From NCBI GenBank assembly GCA_028818375.1, contig JAPPOB010000007.1, positions 288,490 to 352,489 on the forward strand: a DNA stretch of 64,000 nt, written 5' to 3'. Position numbers and translations under genes: made by a program. Within the stretch, counting starts at the first letter, position 1. Every line of letters begins with the position of its first letter. This document shows, in pieces, positions 19,387 to 28,145 of this stretch. This stretch comes from Anaerolineaceae bacterium (lineage in GTDB: Bacteria > Chloroflexota > Anaerolineae > Aggregatilineales > Phototrophicaceae). Under the pieces are notes generated by a model. That model saw only the letters and a program-made list of their open reading frames with translations. It did not search any database and was not told where the DNA came from.

Positions 19387-20148
19387 ATGCGTCTCAGCCG
19401 CAATACCCTGCTGCTGCTGCTGGTCAGCGTCATCATCATCCTCGCCGTATTGTTCCTCAGCCAGGAGCGGGACGCGGACGAGACCGTCGCCACGCCCGTC
19501 GTGCAGGAGGAGGGCGGCCCGCTGCTGCCCGACCTGGCGCCGGCCGACGTCGTCAGCGTGGGCCTGCGCGACAACCTCAGTGGCAGCGCCCTCCGGTTGA
19601 CGCGCAGCGACGAGGTCTGGGCTCTCGAAGGACCGGCGGACGCGGCGCAGCGCACAGTCGACCAGGCGGCGGCGCAGGAGGCCGTCGCGGACCTGCTGGA
19701 ACTGGCCGTCAGCAGCAGCTTCGAGATTGACGAAGCGGGCGCCTTCGGCCTTGACGCGCCGGACTGGACCCTCGAAATCGACCGTGGCGAAGGCCCGCTG
19801 GAGATCGTCTTCGTCGGCAAGCAAAACCCGCAGGGCACGCGCTACTACGTCATGAAGCGGCAACTGGACGCGATCGCCTCCGCGCCGGACCTGGAACAGG
19901 GCAATCAGGTCCTGCTGGTCAACAGCCGGCCCCTGGACACAGTCCTGGAGCGGATCGACGACCCGCCCTGGGAGCCGCTGCCGACGGCGACGCCCCTGCC
20001 CACGGCCACGCTCAACCCGCTGAGCGAGGTTGAGATCGCGACGGCCACGGCGGAGGCCCGGGCGACGGCCACGGCGGAGACCGCAGCCCTGCTGGCGACC
20101 GTGACGGCGGAGGCCGCCCTGACCCCGACGGCCGACGACGCCGGTTGA
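19387..20148 (+). CDS. DUF4340 protein, last gene of Gld-type operon
   Basis: A 253-residue protein with one N-terminal membrane anchor (LLLLLVSVIIILAVLFL) and a DUF4340 extracytoplasmic domain. That domain has the W.L..P....D......DLL.LAVSSS pattern and the conserved AFGLDAPDWTLEI segment. The last 50 residues are a low-complexity Thr/Ala/Glu tail. DUF4340 proteins almost always close GldA-GldF-GldG operons, as here, and probably form an accessory complex with them. Confidence 0.82.
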   Translation: MRLSRNTLLLLLVSVIIILAVLFLSQERDADETVATPVVQEEGGPLLPDLAPADVVSVGLRDNLSGSALRLTRSDEVWALEGPADAAQRTVDQAAAQEAVADLLELAVSSSFEIDEAGAFGLDAPDWTLEIDRGEGPLEIVFVGKQNPQGTRYYVMKRQLDAIASAPDLEQGNQVLLVNSRPLDTVLERIDDPPWEPLPTATPLPTATLNPLSEVEIATATAEARATATAETAALLATVTAEAALTPTADDAG

Positions 20149-20164
20149 AGTTGTGGTGCCTGTG

Positions 20165-20186
20165 CCGGAGCCGGCCAAGGCTCCGG
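20165..20186. terminator. Bidirectional hairpin between convergent genes
   Basis: An 8-bp perfect stem (20165-20172 with 20179-20186, loop GGCCAA) between the convergent stops of the DUF4340 and DinB genes. No U-run on either side. Confidence 0.45.
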
Positions 20187-20190
20187 TACG

Positions 20191-20703
20191 TCAGTCGGGC
20201 GCACGCCAGAAGGCCCCGACCAGCGGGCCGGGGAACTCCGGCAGGGGATATGGCGAGTCGCCGGCCAGCAGTTGGCGCGCGGCCATGACCTCGCCCAGGT
20301 GATACCAGTAGTGGTAGATCAGGTGCAGCATGGCGGAGCCGGCGTTCTCCACCTGTCGCTCGTCGCCGGGCAGATATGCTTCCATCTGCGCTGAAGTCAG
20401 GGTATCCAGCCAGGGGTCGGAGGCCGTGGTGATTGTCTGCCAGGCATCCCACATCTCGTCCAGCGGCGGCGCGCTGTCGGGCTGGCCGTAAGCGCAGGAA
20501 TAGACCTGCGGCGCCGGGCCCTCCTGCTGCTGACCCTCCATGAACCACAGATACTGCTCATGGCTGGCGAGGTGGCCGACCATCCAGCCGATCGGGTTGA
20601 TGCGCCCGTGGCGCTGCAGGGCCTCCGCCGCCGTGACGTCGCTCAGGCCACGCTGCCAGTGACGGCGCGTGAAGCGCAACTGTTCAACGAGTACGTGTGC
20701 CAT
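20191..20703 (-). CDS. DinB-superfamily protein, paralogue 1
   Basis: A 170-residue four-helix-bundle protein of the DinB/DUF664 type. The potential metal ligands are His residues spread over the helices: GHLASHEQY near residue 45, LIYHYWYHLGEV near residue 130. The ATG at 20703 has a strong GGGGAGGAA. The family contains thiol transferases and many uncharacterised damage-responsive proteins. The upstream gene (20854-21360) encodes a close paralogue with the same motifs, so this is a tandem duplication. Confidence 0.75.
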   Translation of the reverse strand: MAHVLVEQLRFTRRHWQRGLSDVTAAEALQRHGRINPIGWMVGHLASHEQYLWFMEGQQQEGPAPQVYSCAYGQPDSAPPLDEMWDAWQTITTASDPWLDTLTSAQMEAYLPGDERQVENAGSAMLHLIYHYWYHLGEVMAARQLLAGDSPYPLPEFPGPLVGAFWRAPD

Positions 20704-20853
20704 GTTTTCCTCCCCGCGTCCGCGCGGCTGTCGTCGCTCTCGGTCAGGCCAAGTGTAAAACATCCGCTCCGCCGCCCCAACCGGCGTTCACGACTGCCGG
20801 ATGCCTGGCGGGCGCGCTGCCTTGTATTCTTTCGCGAAAGGAAGCTCCCTGCG

Positions 20854-21360
20854 TCAGTCAGGGCGCCAGGGCGCCGCGGCCATCGACCCGACGAACTCCG
20901 GCAGGGGCTGCTGCGACTCGCCGGCCAGCAACTGGCGCAGGGCCAGGGCTTCGCCCAGGTGGAACCAGTAGTGGTAGTTGATGCGCAGCAGGCGCGTGCC
21001 GATGTCCTCCTCGCGCCTGACGTCACCCGCCAGATAATCGCTCATGCGCTCTGTCGTGAGCGCATCCAGCCAGGGGTCGGCCATGGCCGTGATGCGCCGC
21101 CAGGCCTCCCACATTTCGTCCGGCGGCGGTTCGCTGGCGGGCTTGCCGAAGCCGTAGGCCGCCAGCTCCGGCATCGGGGTCGGCCGCTGCGCCAGGCGAA
21201 ACCAGTAGAATTGTTCGTGCCAGGCCAAATGGCCGATCATCCAGCTGATGGCGTTGAGGCGGCCGTAACGGCGGCGCGCATCCTCCGCGTCCACGTCCTG
21301 CAGGCCGCGTGTCCACTCGCTGCGGGTGAAGCGCAACTGTTCAACCAGCGGATGTGCCAT
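20854..21360 (-). CDS. DinB-superfamily protein, paralogue 2
   Basis: A 168-residue protein with the same architecture as its downstream neighbour: MAHPLVEQLRFTR against MAHVLVEQLRFTR, WMIGHLAWHEQF against WMVGHLASHEQY, and INYHYWFHLGEALALRQLLAGES against IYHYWYHLGEVMAARQLLAGDS. His residues in the two latter blocks would coordinate a metal. It lies 20 bases downstream of the histidine kinase stop on the same strand, so it may be cotranscribed with the two-component system. Confidence 0.75.
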   Translation of the reverse strand: MAHPLVEQLRFTRSEWTRGLQDVDAEDARRRYGRLNAISWMIGHLAWHEQFYWFRLAQRPTPMPELAAYGFGKPASEPPPDEMWEAWRRITAMADPWLDALTTERMSDYLAGDVRREEDIGTRLLRINYHYWFHLGEALALRQLLAGESQQPLPEFVGSMAAAPWRPD

Positions 21361-21380
21361 GCCTTCCCCCCTCGCTGTGG

Positions 21381-22889
21381 TCAGGACCCGTCGCCCACCT
21401 GCTGCCGCTTGACCTCTCCGTTGCGGCGAATACGCCACCAGGCGGGGCGCCGGCGAGCGTCACGGGCCACCTCGCCCTCTGGCAGCAGTGGCGGGGTATC
21501 CCGCGCCAGCGGGAGGCGCACACGGAAGGTCGTGCCCCTGCCCGGCGCACTATCGAGATCGATGCGTCCGTGATGCGCGTCCACAATCCACTTCACAATC
21601 GAAAGGCCGAGGCCGGCATCCTGGTCGCGTTGCTGCGCCCGCCGCCGCGAGGGGTCTGCCTGCCAGAAGCGATCGTAGATGCGCTGCGTATCTCCCGGCG
21701 CGATGCCGATGCCGCTGTCGCCAACCTCCAGCACGGCGTCGTCGCCGTCGCGGTACAGGCCCAGTGTAATGCGGCCGCCGTCGGGCGTAAACTTGATCGC
21801 GTTGTCCAGCAGGTTGAGCAGCAACTGCTTGATGCGGTCGGCGTTGCCCCGGGCGCGCAGGGGTTCAAGGCGGCGCATCTCAATATCCAGGTCGCGTTCT
21901 CCGGCGAGCAGTTGCGCCTCCCGCCCGGCCTCCAGCAAGAGGGTGTCGAGGTCCAGCGTATTCAGCTCCAGCGCCAGACCGCCGTAGTCCGCGCGCGCCA
22001 GCAGCAACAGATCATCGACCATCCGCGCCATACGCCCGGCCTCGCCCTCAATGGCTTCCAGCGAGGCTTCGTCCATGCCATAGCGACGGATAAGTTCGAG
22101 GTTGCCGCGAATGGCGGTCAGCGGCGTACGCAGTTCGTGGGACACATCGGCGACGAAGCGTTGCTGCACGCTGAAGAGGCCCTGCAGGCGCGCCATCATT
22201 TCATTGAAGACCGAGACGAGGCGCCCCAGGTCGTCACGCGGCCCCTGCCATTCCAGGCGGGTATCCAGATCGTCCGTCCGCGCGATGGAGGCCGCCGCCG
22301 CCGCGATGCGACGGATGGGCCGCAGGGCGCGCTGCGAGAGCCACAGGCCACCGGCGATCGAGGCCAGCACGACCAGGCTGCCGCCCAGGCCCATGACGAG
22401 CAGCAGGTTCTGGCGCGTCTCGTGCATGGCGCGCAGGGACATGACCAGTTGCACGTTGGCCAGCAACTCGCCACCGGCGGTCATCGGGCTGCTCAGCACG
22501 CGCACGGCATGGTCGTTAAGCGTGACGTTGGCGTAGACCGGCTCGGTCGCTCCCAGCGCGCGCTCGTTCAGCGGCAGTTCCAGGGTGGCGATGTTGCTGG
22601 AGGAGGCTTCCAGTTGCGGGGGGCCGTCATCAACGGACCAGACCTGCACGCCCACACCCGGAAAGCTGAAGATGTCCAGGCGGGGCAGCACGATGACGCG
22701 CTGGGTGCTCACCAGGGAGGACAGGCCGCGGCTGTTGTTGATGACGATGGTGGCGGTCTCTTCCAGGCGACGATCGACGGACTGCATCAGGGCGCTGTCC
22801 AGTACCGTGTAAACGAGTACGCCAAAGACAAGGATGAAAATGGCCAGCAGGCCGGAAAAGTAAAGGATGAGCCGTTTGCGAAAGGTCAT
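21381..22889 (-). CDS. Two-component sensor histidine kinase
   Basis: 502 residues. Two membrane helices (about 10-30 and 160-182) bracket a sensor domain of about 130 residues. A HAMP domain follows (ALRPIRRIAAAAASIA), then HisKA with the phospho-accepting His in VSHELRTPL, and a HATPase domain with the N box (LLDNAIKFT), G1 box (DSGIGI) and G2 box (GLGLSI). It autophosphorylates and passes the phosphate to the response regulator encoded 10 bases upstream. The stimulus is unknown. The C-terminal 30 residues are a basic extension beyond the usual end. Confidence 0.93.
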   Translation of the reverse strand: MTFRKRLILYFSGLLAIFILVFGVLVYTVLDSALMQSVDRRLEETATIVINNSRGLSSLVSTQRVIVLPRLDIFSFPGVGVQVWSVDDGPPQLEASSSNIATLELPLNERALGATEPVYANVTLNDHAVRVLSSPMTAGGELLANVQLVMSLRAMHETRQNLLLVMGLGGSLVVLASIAGGLWLSQRALRPIRRIAAAAASIARTDDLDTRLEWQGPRDDLGRLVSVFNEMMARLQGLFSVQQRFVADVSHELRTPLTAIRGNLELIRRYGMDEASLEAIEGEAGRMARMVDDLLLLARADYGGLALELNTLDLDTLLLEAGREAQLLAGERDLDIEMRRLEPLRARGNADRIKQLLLNLLDNAIKFTPDGGRITLGLYRDGDDAVLEVGDSGIGIAPGDTQRIYDRFWQADPSRRRAQQRDQDAGLGLSIVKWIVDAHHGRIDLDSAPGRGTTFRVRLPLARDTPPLLPEGEVARDARRRPAWWRIRRNGEVKRQQVGDGS

Positions 22890-22899
22890 GTCGACGCGG

Positions 22900-23580
22900 C
22901 TATTCCTCCCGCAACACGTAGCCCACACCCCGCACGGTATGGATCAGACGCGGTTCGTCGCCGGCCTCGCCCTTTTGCCGCAGGTAGCGCACGTAGACCT
23001 CAATGATATTGCTGGCGCCGCCGAAATCATAATCCCAGACGCGATCGAAGATGACGTTGCGCGTCAGTACCTGGCGCGGATTGCGCATGAAGAGCTCGAG
23101 CAGTTCGTATTCCTTGGCCGTCAGGTCGATCATGCGCTCGCCGCGCTGCGCCCGGCGGGTACCGGTATCCAGCGACAGATCGGCGAAGCGCAGCACCTCG
23201 GGGCGGCTGGCGGGCGCGTTGCGCCGCAGCAGCGCGCGGATGCGGGCCAGCAACTCCTGAAAGGAAAAGGGCTTGACGAGGTAGTCGTCGGCGCCGGCGT
23301 CAAGGCCCTGCACACGGTCGCTCACGTCATCGCGCGCCGTCAACATCAGCACGGGCACGTCGCTGGCCCGGCGCAGGCGCTTGCAGACCTCCAGACCGTC
23401 GAGGCCGGGCAGCATCCAGTCGAGGATGACCAGATCAGGCGGATCATCGCGTACGGCGGCAAGGCCGCTGTGGCCGTCGTGACGTATGACGGGACGGTAA
23501 TTCTCGAAAATCAGGCCGCGCTCAATAAAGCGGGCGATGGCCACTTCGTCCTCGATGACCAGGATGCGTTCGCCGGTCAT
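22900..23580 (-). CDS. OmpR-family response regulator
   Basis: 226 residues: a receiver domain with acidic pair (VIEDE), phospho-accepting Asp in [12 protein letters not shown] near residue 54, a Thr in LMLTARDD and a Lys in LVKPFS. A winged-helix DNA-binding domain follows ([16 protein letters not shown], then [11 protein letters not shown] and a terminal [10 protein letters not shown]). It is the partner of the histidine kinase immediately downstream. A TATAGT box at 23625-23630 (minus strand) may be the promoter of the pair. Confidence 0.94.
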   Translation of the reverse strand: MTGERILVIEDEVAIARFIERGLIFENYRPVIRHDGHSGLAAVRDDPPDLVILDWMLPGLDGLEVCKRLRRASDVPVLMLTARDDVSDRVQGLDAGADDYLVKPFSFQELLARIRALLRRNAPASRPEVLRFADLSLDTGTRRAQRGERMIDLTAKEYELLELFMRNPRQVLTRNVIFDRVWDYDFGGASNIIEVYVRYLRQKGEAGDEPRLIHTVRGVGYVLREE

Positions 23581-23716
23581 GTCCAGCTCCTGCCTGTGGC
23601 TTGCTGTCCAACCTTTGTAACGCCACTATAAGGATAGCGGATTAATGGCTGCTGAACTGGTTCTGTGACGGCGGCGCAGCGGGCGCGTATACTGGGCGGG
23701 ACATGGAGCGCGAACG

Positions 23717-24283
23717 ATGAACGCCAATGCTCGCTGGCGACTGATGCAACTGCTGCTGCGGACGGGGGACGCGCGCCTGCGTCAGGCCCTGCGGGATCTG
23801 CTGCGGGAGGGGCGCTGGCAGCAGCGCGTCGCCGCCCTGGCGACGGAACTGGCCCGTTCCCTGCCGCAACTGCAGGAGAGCGAGCAGGTCCGTGAACTGA
23901 AGTTGCTGCGCCGCCTGCTGCTGGACGAGCGCGTACCCCTGTGGCAGAAGGCCATCCCGGTCGCCGCGGCGCTGTATCTTGTCTCGCCGCTGGACCTGAT
24001 CCCGGACTTTTTGCCCCTGCTGGGCCAGCTGGATGACCTGGCGCTGCTTTGGGGCAGCCTGCGCCTCTTCCGCTCGCTGGTGCCGCCGGCCCTGATCGAG
24101 GAGCACCTGGCCTACATCAATGGCGAACTCGTTGACGCGCCCGGCTGGCGTTCCAGCCCAGGCACAGGCACTGCTGGCTTCGCCGCCAGCAGCACAGGCA
24201 CTGAAGCCTTCGCCCCCTCCGCTTCGCCGCTCCGGGGACAGGCCGGCTCCAGCACAGGCAGCGGTAGCCTGGATGCACCTTAA
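23717..24283 (+). CDS. DUF1232 (YkvA-like) protein
   Basis: 188 residues. The DUF1232 core is VPLWQKAIPVAAALYLVSPLDLIPDFLPLLGQLDDLALL around residues 72-110, a short membrane-associated module with the invariant SP.DLIPD.IP..G..DD. The preceding part is helical. The last 50 residues (Gly/Ser/Thr/Ala-rich) are encoded by a dispersed repeat and look appended to the original end. The reading frame overlaps the next gene's start at 24273. TATACT at 23688-23693 is a likely -10. Function unknown. Confidence 0.75.
   Translation: MNANARWRLMQLLLRTGDARLRQALRDLLREGRWQQRVAALATELARSLPQLQESEQVRELKLLRRLLLDERVPLWQKAIPVAAALYLVSPLDLIPDFLPLLGQLDDLALLWGSLRLFRSLVPPALIEEHLAYINGELVDAPGWRSSPGTGTAGFAASSTGTEAFAPSASPLRGQAGSSTGSGSLDAP
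24150..24263. repeat. Dispersed repeat, copy 1
   Basis: This block contains three copies of an AGCACAGGCA-like element, a hairpin-forming CTGGCTTCGCCGCCAG, a 29-base block (24199-24227) and a 16-base block (24227-24242). The last two recur in inverted orientation at 31186-31214 and 31141-31156. It encodes the low-complexity tail of the DUF1232 protein. Confidence 0.7.
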
Positions 24284-26273
24284 GGCCATTCGCCGCGCGG
24301 CGGCAAACGCGCGCGCGCTGTCGCTGCAGCCGGAACGGCACTTCTGGCCGATCGTCGGCCTGATCATCCTCGCCGGGCTGCTGCTGCGGCTGCTGGTGCA
24401 TGACTTCGGCCTGCCCTGGTTCGAGGAAATTGACGAGCTGCGTATCTGGTTCCTCGGACGCATCGCCCGTGACATGCCTGTGGTGACCGGACCCAAATAC
24501 GCACCTGATTATCCGCCGCTGAACGTCTGGCTGCAGCAACTGGCGCAACCCTTCGCCGAGGCGCAGGGGCGTCCGCTGGCCATGGACGCAGTGCTCGATT
24601 TGCGTCGTCTCATGCTGGTGTTCAATGCGCTCGGCATGGTCTGGTTCGCCATGCTGGGCCGGCGCTGCGGCGGAGCGCTGGCCGGCATCCTCGCCGCGGC
24701 CCTGTGGGCCTTCGACGTCGACGTGCTTGAGGTGATGATCTACGCCATCGGCGAATCGCTGGTCATTCCCCTGCTGGTGCTCAGCGTTCTGCTGGCCGCC
24801 CACGCCCTGGAATCGCCCCGTCGCTGGCGCCTGGCGCTGGCCAGCATCGCCCTCGGCGTGCTCTGTTTTCTGGCCGAGTACCGCCTGTTGGTCGCCGTCA
24901 TACCAGGCGTCGCCGCGCTGCTCTGGCAGGCGTGGCGCCGCTATCGACCGGGCTGGCGCCTGGTCCTGCTTTTGGGCGGCGCCGGCCTTGTGTCCGGCGT
25001 CACTGCCGCCATCCTGATTCTGGAACGCCTGCCGCCACGCTTCCAGATCCACGCGCAGGAGGCGCTCCGCAGCTATCTGTGGGATATGGACGCCTTCTTT
25101 CTGTTTCTGGAGAGAAGCGTCCGTCTGATCCATCCCCTGACGCTGCCGCTGGTCCTGCTGCTGGTGCTGCTCGCGCTGCGCGAGCGTTCTGCGCGAACTG
25201 CCACGCCACTGTCCATCCCCGCGGTGCTGGCGGTGGCCGCCATCATGTTCCTGACGACCTGGGCGTCCAGTTCGATCCGCCCCTACGGCCAGGATTCGCT
25301 GGAACGCATCTGGTCGCGCCATCTCTTGCCGGCGACATTGATGCTTTACCTCCTGCTGGCCACGGCCCTGGTGCAACTGTTGTCTATCCTGCGGCAACCG
25401 CATTTGCGGCGGCTGATGCAGGTTCTGCTGCTGGCCTACCCCTTGCTGTTGCTGCTGCCGACCACCCTGCGCCTGGTGCAGGACTACCGCGTCCCGCCCT
25501 GGCCCGTGATCGTGCGCGACTGGCTGGACGACCACGTCGAGTCCTCCAAAATTCTCGTCTACGAAGCCACCGAACGCTGGTTCAACCCTGTTCGCACCAG
25601 AATGCCGCAGCGCGTCTGGTACGACTGGTGGACGGTCGATGACATCCGCGACAAGCCGCCGGCTACGTGGATGGGCGACTACCACATCACCTGGGCCCTG
25701 ATTCCCGCCGCCATCCACGCGCAACAATTCGGCGACAGCGCCGAATCACAGGCCTACCTGGACCAGATGCTGTTGATACGCGAGTTCACGCCCCCGCCAG
25801 TGCGCCGCGACACCGGAGCCTTCCTTTACCGCCTGTGGCGCATGCAGCACGAGACCGATATCCGCTTCGGTGACCACATCCGCCTCACCGGCTACGACCT
25901 GCATTCCCCCCACCCCCGGCCAGGTGACGACCTGGACCTCACCCTCTACTGGAACGCCACGACCACGCCGCCGGAGAACTACTCGCTCTTCCTGCATCTC
26001 GTCGGCGACGATGACCCCCGCCCGCTCGCCCAGGTCGACGGCAACCCCGCCGTCCCCGCCCGCCTCACGCAGACCTGGGACCGCCCCGAAGAGACCCTCA
26101 TCAGCCCGCGCTTCTCCCTCCCCCTGCCCGACGACCTGCCACCCGGCGACTACCGCGTCATGCTCGGCCTCTACAACGTCGAGACCGGTGAACGTCTGCC
26201 CCTGCGGGATGCTTCCGGCGCCCCCCTGGGCGACGCCTGGGAACTGTTGCGCTTTGGCGTTCCCGACCAGTAA
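24273..26273 (+). CDS. GT39-like polytopic glycosyltransferase
   Basis: About 666 residues. N-terminal half with at least nine hydrophobic helices. The first periplasmic loop carries the acidic motif EEIDELRIW (about residue 50), equivalent to the catalytic DE region of PMT/ArnT-type enzymes. The C-terminal about 250 residues are soluble, with a beta-sandwich-like end (LTLYWNATTTPPENYSLFLHLVG). Such proteins transfer sugars from polyprenyl phosphates on the outer face of the membrane. I start at ATG 24273 because the upstream in-frame sequence is repeat-derived. It is followed 6 bases later by a related membrane protein. Confidence 0.72.
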   Translation: MHLKAIRRAAANARALSLQPERHFWPIVGLIILAGLLLRLLVHDFGLPWFEEIDELRIWFLGRIARDMPVVTGPKYAPDYPPLNVWLQQLAQPFAEAQGRPLAMDAVLDLRRLMLVFNALGMVWFAMLGRRCGGALAGILAAALWAFDVDVLEVMIYAIGESLVIPLLVLSVLLAAHALESPRRWRLALASIALGVLCFLAEYRLLVAVIPGVAALLWQAWRRYRPGWRLVLLLGGAGLVSGVTAAILILERLPPRFQIHAQEALRSYLWDMDAFFLFLERSVRLIHPLTLPLVLLLVLLALRERSARTATPLSIPAVLAVAAIMFLTTWASSSIRPYGQDSLERIWSRHLLPATLMLYLLLATALVQLLSILRQPHLRRLMQVLLLAYPLLLLLPTTLRLVQDYRVPPWPVIVRDWLDDHVESSKILVYEATERWFNPVRTRMPQRVWYDWWTVDDIRDKPPATWMGDYHITWALIPAAIHAQQFGDSAESQAYLDQMLLIREFTPPPVRRDTGAFLYRLWRMQHETDIRFGDHIRLTGYDLHSPHPRPGDDLDLTLYWNATTTPPENYSLFLHLVGDDDPRPLAQVDGNPAVPARLTQTWDRPEETLISPRFSLPLPDDLPPGDYRVMLGLYNVETGERLPLRDASGAPLGDAWELLRFGVPDQ

Positions 26274-26279
26274 GCGGAC

Positions 26280-27581
26280 ATGCAGGGACGACTGTCGGCA
26301 TTGGCGACCATGGTGAAAGACCGGCCCGGCACCCTGCTGCTGGCCCTGACCCTGCTCGCCCTGGTGCTGCGCCTGGCATGGGGCCTGGGAGCGCTGGCGG
26401 AAGACAGGTCGCTGGTTGACGAGGGTGACTATACGTCCTATAGCCAGGCCGCGCGGCACTTCCTGAAGAGGGGTAATTTCAACAACAGCCACTTTCTGGT
26501 GCGGCCGCCGGCCTTTCCCCTGCTGGTGGCCCTCGCCGGGGTGAACGCCGCGCTCGTCATCACCTTCAACGCGCTGATTGGCGCCCTGCTGACTCCCCTG
26601 ACCTGGCTGCTGTCGCGTCGTCCGGGACTGGCGCCGGGGGGCGCCCTGCTTGCCGCGCTGCTGGTCGCCATCGACCCGCTGTCTATCCGCTATACCGCTT
26701 TCCTCGGTCCGGGGGCGCTGGCCTTCGCCGGCGCGCTGGCGATGATGGTCGGCCTGCTGGCAATGCTGCAGGCCCGCAGGCAAGGCCGCGCCATCCTTTG
26801 GGCCGCCCTCGCCGCCCTGATGCTGCTGCTGTCGGTGTACGCGCGTCCTTCCATCTATGCCCTCCCGCTCATTCTGGTGTTATGGCTGCTGTGGACGCGA
26901 CGCGCCCGCTGGCCGGCGATCCTGACCTTTGCGCTCATCAGCCTGGCGGGCATGCAGTTGTGGGTGAACCACAACGCAAGCGTCCTGGGCAACGCGACTT
27001 TCTCGACCGTCGGCACCTGGACCCTGACCTGGTACCGCGCAATGCCGGTATTGCGTCTGGCAAAGGGCATGAGTGTGCAGGAAAGCGAGGCGCAGGTTCT
27101 CGCGGCGGTGCAGGCAAGGCTCGGCGGCGACCCGGCGAGCGCGAATCGACACGAGTGGCTCGCCGCCGGGCCGGAGGTGGAACAGGCGCTGTACAGCGTC
27201 AGCCTGGAAATCTTCAGGGACCACCCGGTCGCCTGGCTGGCGACCTTCCCGACGGGCTTCCTGCGCCTCTACAACCTTGTCCCGCCCCTCTCGCCACGCA
27301 GCGAGCTCTTCAACCCCGTCCACTATCCCCTGCTGCTGTGGAACTGGATTCTGCTGCTGCTGGCGATCGTCGGCCTGTGGCGCCTGCTGCATGAGCGGCG
27401 CTGGCTCCTGTTCTGGTGCCTGTTTCTGGTCATCGGCTACTTCAGCGCCGGCACCCTGCTGGTCAAGTCCGCCGGTATGAGCGGCCGCGAAAGCCGCATC
27501 GTCCTGCCCTTCCTGGCCATCGCGGCGGTCTGCGGCGCGCAATGGCTGCTACCCCGCCTGCGCAAATTCCTGCGCCGGTAG
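26280..27581 (+). CDS. GT39-like polytopic membrane protein
   Basis: 433 residues with about ten membrane helices. The first loop carries DEGDYTSYSQAARHFL near residue 45, matching the acidic, Tyr-rich loop of GT39/PMT-type glycosyltransferases (DE..Y...A). The HPVAWLATFP segment and a final helix set complete it. It is in an operon with the preceding GT39-like gene (6-base gap), which suggests the two act on the same lipid-linked sugar pathway. The substrate is unknown. Confidence 0.7.
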   Translation: MQGRLSALATMVKDRPGTLLLALTLLALVLRLAWGLGALAEDRSLVDEGDYTSYSQAARHFLKRGNFNNSHFLVRPPAFPLLVALAGVNAALVITFNALIGALLTPLTWLLSRRPGLAPGGALLAALLVAIDPLSIRYTAFLGPGALAFAGALAMMVGLLAMLQARRQGRAILWAALAALMLLLSVYARPSIYALPLILVLWLLWTRRARWPAILTFALISLAGMQLWVNHNASVLGNATFSTVGTWTLTWYRAMPVLRLAKGMSVQESEAQVLAAVQARLGGDPASANRHEWLAAGPEVEQALYSVSLEIFRDHPVAWLATFPTGFLRLYNLVPPLSPRSELFNPVHYPLLLWNWILLLLAIVGLWRLLHERRWLLFWCLFLVIGYFSAGTLLVKSAGMSGRESRIVLPFLAIAAVCGAQWLLPRLRKFLRR

Positions 27582-27632
27582 CCGCGGCGCTGCGCTATAC
27601 TTTGCGCAGTAATCCCTCAAGGAGAGGCTCTC

Positions 27633-28076
27633 ATGACGACCTGGCATCAAACCATCATCATAGGCAACCTGGGACGTGACCCCGAGCTACGTTATCTCCA
27701 GAGTGGTACGGCCGTGTGCAACCTGAACGTGGCCGTCAGTGAAAGCTGGAATGACCGTCAAAGCGGCGAGCGGCGCGAGCGGACGACCTGGTACCGCGTG
27801 TCCGTCTGGGGCGCGCAGGCCGAGACCTGCAACCAGTACCTCAGTCGCGGCAGTCGCGTGCTGGTGACCGGCACGGTCAGCGCCCGCGCCTACACCAACA
27901 ACGCCGGCGAGCCGGCCGCCAGCCTGGACCTGCGCGCGCGCGACGTGCGCTTCATGAGCAGCCGCCAGGACGATGACCGCGGCGGAAGCTTCGACAGTGG
28001 CGGCGGTCAGGCGCCCCGTCGCGATCGCCCCGACGATTTCGCCCCGCCCTCCGACGTCGGCGAGATCCCCTTCTAG
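27633..28076 (+). CDS. ssb: Single-stranded DNA-binding protein
   Basis: 147 residues: an OB fold with IIIGNLGRDPELRYLQSG at the start and TTWYRVSVWGAQAETCNQYLSRGSRVLVTG in the core, then a Gly/Arg/Asp linker and the conserved acidic tip ending EIPF that recruits repair proteins. AAGGAGAGG lies 8 bases before the ATG, and a TATACT -10 box is at 27596-27601. It is shorter than E. coli SSB (178) but within the normal range. It protects ssDNA in replication, recombination and repair. Confidence 0.95.
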   Translation: MTTWHQTIIIGNLGRDPELRYLQSGTAVCNLNVAVSESWNDRQSGERRERTTWYRVSVWGAQAETCNQYLSRGSRVLVTGTVSARAYTNNAGEPAASLDLRARDVRFMSSRQDDDRGGSFDSGGGQAPRRDRPDDFAPPSDVGEIPF

Positions 28077-28145
28077 CGCGCGTCCTGGCCTGGCGCGGCC
28101 ATCCATGCCTGTCCCGACACCCCTTCCAGGATTAGGGGCCAGGCG

